A stretch of DNA of 64,000 nt from Sapria himalayana (taxonomy: Eukaryota > Streptophyta > Magnoliopsida > Malpighiales > Rafflesiaceae): the NCBI GenBank assembly GCA_029783825.1, contig JAREIK010000343.1, positions 930,001 to 994,000 on the forward strand, in the 5' to 3' direction. Numbering within the stretch: position 1 is the first letter of the stretch; each line of letters begins with the position of its first letter. A program made the position numbers and the translations under genes. A model generated the notes under the pieces. The model ran no database searches. It was given only the letters and a program-made list of their open reading frames with translations, and was not told the DNA's origin. Below, in pieces: positions 59,089 to 64,000 of this stretch.

Positions 59089-62000
59089 TCTCTCCCATTT
59101 GATGTAATGGGTATGAGTCCCATTTTTTCTCTTAGGTAAATCAGCTTTTCTTTAGACAGTGATTTAGTGAAAATGTCAGTTAACTGTTCTTCTAATCTGC
59201 AAAAATCTAACTTGATTATATTAGTTTGAATTGCATCTTTAATAAAATAATACTTAAGTACTATATGTTTTGTTTTGTTATGCATCACAGCATCACTAGC
59301 TATGAAAATGGTGAACTGATTGTCACATAGTATAGCAGTCATTTCATTTATAGTTTCATCTAAGTCAGTCAATAGCTTCCTCATCCACCATGTATGTGAG
59401 GTTACTACTGAAGTAGAAACATATTTAGCTTTAGTAGTAGATAGTGAAACTGTAGATAGTTTCTTGGATGACTAAGATAAAACTATAGTTCCTAGTGTGA
59501 AGGTGTATCCAGAAGTACTTCGATAATCTTATAGACACCCATCCAATCACTATCACAATAACCAGTTATCTTAGTGTGTTCGGTTCTAGAATATTTTAAT
59601 CCTATGTCTAAATTGTCTTTAAGATACCTTAAAATTCATTTTGCATCACTAAAATGAATATGGTTAGATATGCATAAATCTAGACAAAAAGTATACTGCA
59701 TACATAATATCGGATTGTGTGGCAGATGCATACAATAGATAACAAATTAGACTTCTATATAATTTACCATTAATTATTTTGTCTTGGATAGAAACTAGTT
59801 TTTGGTTTAAAATTAATGGAGTAGAAGCATGATTACAGTCTTCCATGTCATATTTTTTAGTATTGATTGAATATATTTTGTTTAATACACTGTTACACCG
59901 CTCGAGTCTTGAATAATTTCAAGCCCCAAGAAGTAGCTAAGTGAGCTTAAGTCTGACAATTCATATTTCTATAACATGTTATGTCTAGAGGCTTCAACTA
60001 ATTCGGATTTGTTACTTTGAAAATTATATCATCTACATAAATTGACACAATTATTATTTCAGAATTTCTCTCTTTTAATATGCAATGTTGGCTCACTCAT
60101 ACTTTTTTTGAATCCTTGATTCAAAAGTATGAGTTTATTCAAAAGTAGCTAAGTGCTCAGCCCTTTATTTTACAAACCCAATAGGTTATTCCATATAGAT
60201 TTCTTCCTTCAAGTTATCATTTAAAAAAGTAGATTTTATGTCTCGCTAAAACAGAGCCCATCCTTTCTATCTATATAGAGCTATTAGAAACCTAATAGTT
60301 TCTAACCTTGCTACTAGAGCAAATGTTTCAAAATAATTTATGTCAGCTCTTTGGGAAAAACCCTTAGCTACTAATCTATCCTTATATATGGGTTGATTAC
60401 TATTTGATTGATTCTTAACCTTAAAAAGCCACTTAACTCCAATACTATGTTTATTTTGGGTTAAGTTCACTAATGTCCAATTGTAGTTTTTATCTATGGT
60501 ATACATTTTTGTCTTCATATCATCAATCCATATTTGGTGTCCTACTGCATCTTCATAGTTGATGGGCTCAACTTAAGAGTAATTGCATAGTTGGTATATC
60601 TCTTATAAGGTCTTATACTTAACTGGTGAATGCATATCTATTTCTACATCTGACTCAGAATAAGAACTGGAATCATACCTTAGCTTGCTTTCAATATCAT
60701 TATTCTCCACTAAAAAATTTTGATTTCATCCTTGTATACTGATTTTTTGCATATTAGTATCTTGCATGTTGCTTTTCCATTTATCGTTCTCATCGAAAAT
60801 AATATCTCTGCTCACTAGAAATATTTTTTTTTCTGGTGATTATAGTTTGTAACTCTTAGATTGTAGACTGTATCTTACTAGAATACATTTTAGACTCTCA
60901 GAGTCTAACTTAGATCTAATAGGATTCGGTATGTAAGAGTTGTGTATATTTTGATTTCTCCCACTCCAAGCCTGTAATGGAGTGAGATCTTTTAATGCTT
61001 TAGTTGGACATCTATTGAGCAGATAGACAGCTGTGTTAACAGCTTTTACCCAATATTGTTTAGATAATTGTTTCTCACCTAATAATGTTCTAGCCATTTC
61101 TACTACACTTCTATTTCTCCTCTCCACAATACTATTCTATTGTGGTGTGTAGGAAATAGTCAGGTATCTTTGAATTTCTCTCTGTTCAAAGAAGTTATTG
61201 AATTTCTGTGAGAGAAACTCACTACTTCTATCTATTCTGAGTGTTTTATACTCAGACCAGATTGTCTTTCTGTTAAATGTAAAAACTTCTTAAAATACTC
61301 AAAGGCTCTAGCCTTGTATTTCAAAAAGTAGACCGACATCATTCGTGTACAGTCATCAACAAACAACAATAAATAATTATTGTTTGCCCATATTTTCCCA
61401 CATATTTTCTCACATATACCAGAATTAATTAATTCAAGAGGTTGGGATGCTCTCCAAGTAATTTTTTTGGGAAAGCTCTGTCTGGATTTCTTGCCCATGA
61501 CACATTCCTCACATACTGAAGTGAGAATGTTCAGGTTAGAGGATAAGCCACTCATGAATTGATTTTGTGAAAGTAATTTTAAATTCGTATAGTATAAGTA
61601 GCCTAACCTTCTGTGTCACGATATTGTCTCTTGTTCAATATTCATTCTTAATGCTATATCTAGTTTCTGATCAAGAGTCGGTGGGAAACTCCTTACATTA
61701 GAAATTTCTATTATCCAGAGAGGGATTTCTGACTCTTGATTGAATTATTTTTGAAAACCAAGTTATAATCATTCTCCATTAATTGTCCCACACTAAAGAA
61801 ATACTAGTCCAATACAAATACTAGTAATACATCATTGATGACATTTTCTTTAGTAAGGGTGGAAATAGTAACTTTGCCTTTTGTTTTTGCTTGGACAAGA
61901 TCATCATTTCTGAACTTAACTTATCAATTTACTATTATTTGTAAACTTACAAATATGTTATAATTTCTAGACAAGTGATTTGAACAACCACTGTCTAAAA

Positions 62001-63096
62001 ACCATATATTTGAAAAGGGGTTATTCTTAGTTTCTGACACATAGAATATGTGTTCCACAGAGGATGTTTCCTCTACACAACTAGCATATTGAATATGTCT
62101 TAACCTACAATCCTCAGAAACATGCCAAAACCTTTTATAGTTTAGACATTGGTTCTTAGTTCTGAATCAACAATCTTTCTCCCTTGTGTTTCAATCAATT
62201 GATTTTCTCCTTTTTCATTTTGTGTTTCCCATCTCAACTGCATGGTAGATTCAACATTAGCCTCTACACTTTTGAGTTGTCATTTCTGACAGATCTTTCA
62301 TTTCTTATATAACTATAACAATATAATCATACTTATCAGGCATGCATATAAGTACTTTTTCTACCATTTGGGTTTCTGTAATGCGTTAACCATGAATTTT
62401 TAACTGGTTAACTACATCCAGAAACTGAATGGAGAAATCAGTGAGAGAGTCTGAGTTATTCATTCTTAGATTCTCAAAGTATCTTCTTGAAGAGTGAAGA
62501 ATAGCTCCTCAGGATTTTTAATCTCCCTGAAATTCTTCTTTCAGAAGATTTCATGCATGTTTTGCCTCAGTATAGCCTAATATTCGAGGGAATATTACAT
62601 TATTAATGTCATGTTGGATGAATAGTAATACTCTAGCATTTGCTTTTCTTAGTTCTCATTCTTTTAATACCTCCTTGTCTTTTTGAAAAAATAGGTCTTT
62701 GCATTCTATATAACCAATATCAACGAGTTCCCAAATATCTTGAGATATAAATAATGTTTTCATTTTTGACAAATCAATAATCAAAATTTTCTCCATCAAA
62801 CAAAGTTATAGGAATGAACCCTGAGCTTGAAGAATTAGATTTGAAGTTGACATAATGAATCTGTTCAAAAAATCGTCGATAAATTTGAACAAAAATTAGG
62901 GATCTCATTTGATAAGTGTTAATTAACACAAAATATCTCTAGATCTAAATAGATCTATACTAGATATAATAGAACAGTGAGTTTTTGTTTAGATCTGAGT
63001 AAGAACACAAAAATAGTCCGATCTAGAGAAACTTTTTGAATGATTATTTCAAAAATAGTCTTAAAACACATATCATAACCTCCCTCCGATACTAGA
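59089..63096 (-). pseudogene. Ty1/copia gag-pol of the kinase-associated element (degenerate)
   Basis: Minus-strand order: primer site TAGTATCGGAGG (63083-63094); gag MKTLFISQDIWELVDIGY (about 62700-62760); zinc knuckle CLNYKRFWH with its second Cys as Tyr (62107-62148); protease DSG within WFLDSGCSNH (61987-61995); integrase zinc region CEECVMGK and core LLLFVDDCTRM (61232-61555); integrase C-terminal ERRNRSVVEMAR...RSKLDSES (60840-61127), with a short deletion before RSKLD; RT VKWLFKVK...LVAKGFSQRADINYFETFA (60267-60518); catalytic YVDD intact (60028-60039); and RNase H ending QLTDIFTKSLSKEKL (59082-59384). The frames are split by stops and shifts, so it is non-autonomous today. Confidence 0.9.
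63083..63094 (-). promoter_or_regulatory. tRNA(iMet)-like primer-binding site
   Basis: Read on the minus strand, TAGTATCGGAGG lies two bases after the 5' LTR end. It matches TGGTATCAGAGC at 9 of 12 positions. Its position is what defines the LTR border at 63097. Confidence 0.75.
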
Positions 63097-63338
63097 TGTT
63101 ATATTTTAAACTATAATTCCTTATTAAAACAAGGATTTACAAAACACAAAGAAGAATAGTAATTTCGAGGGAGAGAAATTACTATAGAAAATATAGAAAA
63201 TATAGAAAATCAAACGTATCTTTAATTCTAACCGTTGAACCGTGCTTCGCACGCGCTTTAATAAGCGGATTGGATTTATTGATTTATCAAACCGAACGCG
63301 AACAGTCCCAAGTGCATCAAAAAGGGCCCGCATCAACA
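63097..63338 (-). mobile_element. 5' LTR of the kinase-associated Ty1/copia element (242 bp)
   Basis: On the minus strand it runs from TGTTGATGCGGG (63338) to TATAACA (63097), with TGTT/AACA inverted ends. It keeps many CpGs (GCGCG, CGTG, CGAACGCG) that are lost in the 3' LTR. It overlaps the kinase coding region: the kinase stop codon at 63317-63319 lies 20 bp inside this LTR, so the LTR also forms the 3' end of the gene. Confidence 0.85.
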
Positions 63339-64000
63339 TGATTGTGATTGGGAAGATTTTCAGCACATACTTTGCCAGTCTTTAAGCCGCCTACGCGTTC
63401 CAAGATCTCAACGACTTCATCCATGGATGGTCTGCTTTCGGGTTCAGACTTTAAACACTGCGAAATGAGGTTGGCGACTTGCATTGCGTCTGGCAAAGGA
63501 GGAGCTGCGTCTTGAAGCCCCGAAGCTAATATTATTTGCTTGAGTTTCTTTCTGTTGGTGAGAAATGGAGAGGCCCATTCCACTAAATTATATTCCTCGC
63601 ACGGCCGATCCTTGTCCAGAGCTCTTCTCCCCGTCAACATTTCCAGCAGCAACACCCCAAAGCCATACACATCGCTTTTCACATGCAAATGACCTGTCGC
63701 GCATGTTCTAACTGTTGCCACAGAGGGAAGGAAAAAAAAAATAATGACTAAACAAATATGCTTACCAGTAGCGATGCATTCTGGAGCAACATACCCACAA
63801 GTTCCTTCGACTCGAGTTGTTAGATAAGATAATCCGCCAGCCGGCCCCAATTTTGCCAATCCAAAGTCGGAAAGCTTGGCGTTGTATTCCTATCAATAAA
63901 TGAATACTAGAACTGGATGAAGATAGCACGGTAAAAGAAGCGTCGCGTTAAAAATAGAGAACTAGCAGCTCACTCCGTCGAGCAGAATGTTTGAGGTCTT
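63317..64000 (-). CDS. Receptor-like cytoplasmic Ser/Thr kinase, RLCK-VII/PBL-like (C-terminal part; 5' end outside window)
   Basis: Three exons are visible: 64000-63974, 63889-63766 and 63693-63317. They are joined by GT-AG introns of 84 bp (63890-63973, phase 0) and 72 bp (63694-63765, phase 1), giving 175 residues. The fragment opens KTSNILLDGEYNAKLSDFGL. This is the end of the catalytic loop and the DFG Mg-binding motif (residues 17-19). Next come activation-segment GTCGYVAPE (38-46), DVYGFGVLLLEMLTGRRALD (58-77, subdomain IX Asp58) and the invariant Arg138 of subdomain XI in ESRPSMDEVVE. RLCK-VII kinases phosphorylate partners beneath immune or growth receptors at the plasma membrane; that role is inferred from family only. 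The catalytic Lys and HRD are off-window. Residues 170-175 and the stop come from the copia LTR. The original C-terminal end probably lies beyond 58643. Confidence 0.92.

Noticed and set aside
1..64000. CRISPR arrays, bacterial operons, phage genes, tRNA and rRNA genes
   Set aside because: No regularly spaced near-identical repeats with unique spacers, no Shine-Dalgarno-led gene strings, and no tRNA cloverleaf beyond the SINE head. All recognised proteins are of plant or plant-transposon type.

Overview
This window is plant nuclear DNA. The only convincing host gene is the 3' part of a receptor-like cytoplasmic kinase at the right edge, with short GT-AG introns. Nearly everything else is AT-rich intergenic DNA built from old, nested plant transposable elements: Ty1/copia, Ty3/gypsy, hAT, CACTA, Mutator-like and a tRNA-type SINE. 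An angiosperm is clear. A monocot is possible, but I cannot fix the taxon from the sequence. I see no rRNA, tRNA, CRISPR, phage or bacterial gene.

Layout. 1-6.5 kb: AT-rich DNA with TA/TG microsatellites and one SINE (about 2266-2440). 6.5-22 kb: a nest on the minus strand. A decayed gypsy element (gag/protease near 21.1-21.4 kb, RT to integrase at 12.5-13.7 kb, integrase C-terminus at 7.6-8.4 kb) is split by two related hAT elements of about 4 kb. Each hAT is itself interrupted, one by a hAT MITE (9852-10432) and one by a Mutator-like element (18822-19474). 22-27.5 kb: a minus-strand copia remnant, then a second type of hAT with a recognisable BED/DUF659 transposase. 28-34.5 kb: a Mutator-like element, a tandem duplication of about 600 bp with a hAT MITE in its second copy, another hAT MITE, and a small MITE rich in CGATATATC. 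34.5-38 kb: a gypsy gag fragment, an unexplained GC-rich island, a copia RNase H fragment and a T/A array bounded by 19-bp direct repeats. 38.8-48.4 kb: two diverged LTR-like repeats of about 570 bp, a third Mutator-like copy, and a deletion derivative of the GC-rich-end hAT family that still keeps a transposase dimerisation domain. 48.7-58.6 kb: two head-to-head copia elements and a CACTA (En/Spm) remnant. 58.6-63.3 kb: a copia element with both LTRs. 63.3-64 kb: the kinase.

How the parts relate. The rightmost copia lies inside the last exon of the kinase, so the last six codons and the stop of the kinase reading frame come from its LTR. A 186-bp degenerate copy of the same kinase exon lies on the far side of the element. 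Several insertions carry exact target-site duplications, and related copies elsewhere in the window act as empty sites, so much of the insertion order can be read directly. All transposon reading frames seen are broken by stops, frameshifts or deletions. I found no intact autonomous element and no clear sign of an undescribed functional system. The most unusual items are the LTR-terminated kinase, the large hAT family with GC-rich ends, and the tail-only array between 19-bp repeats.
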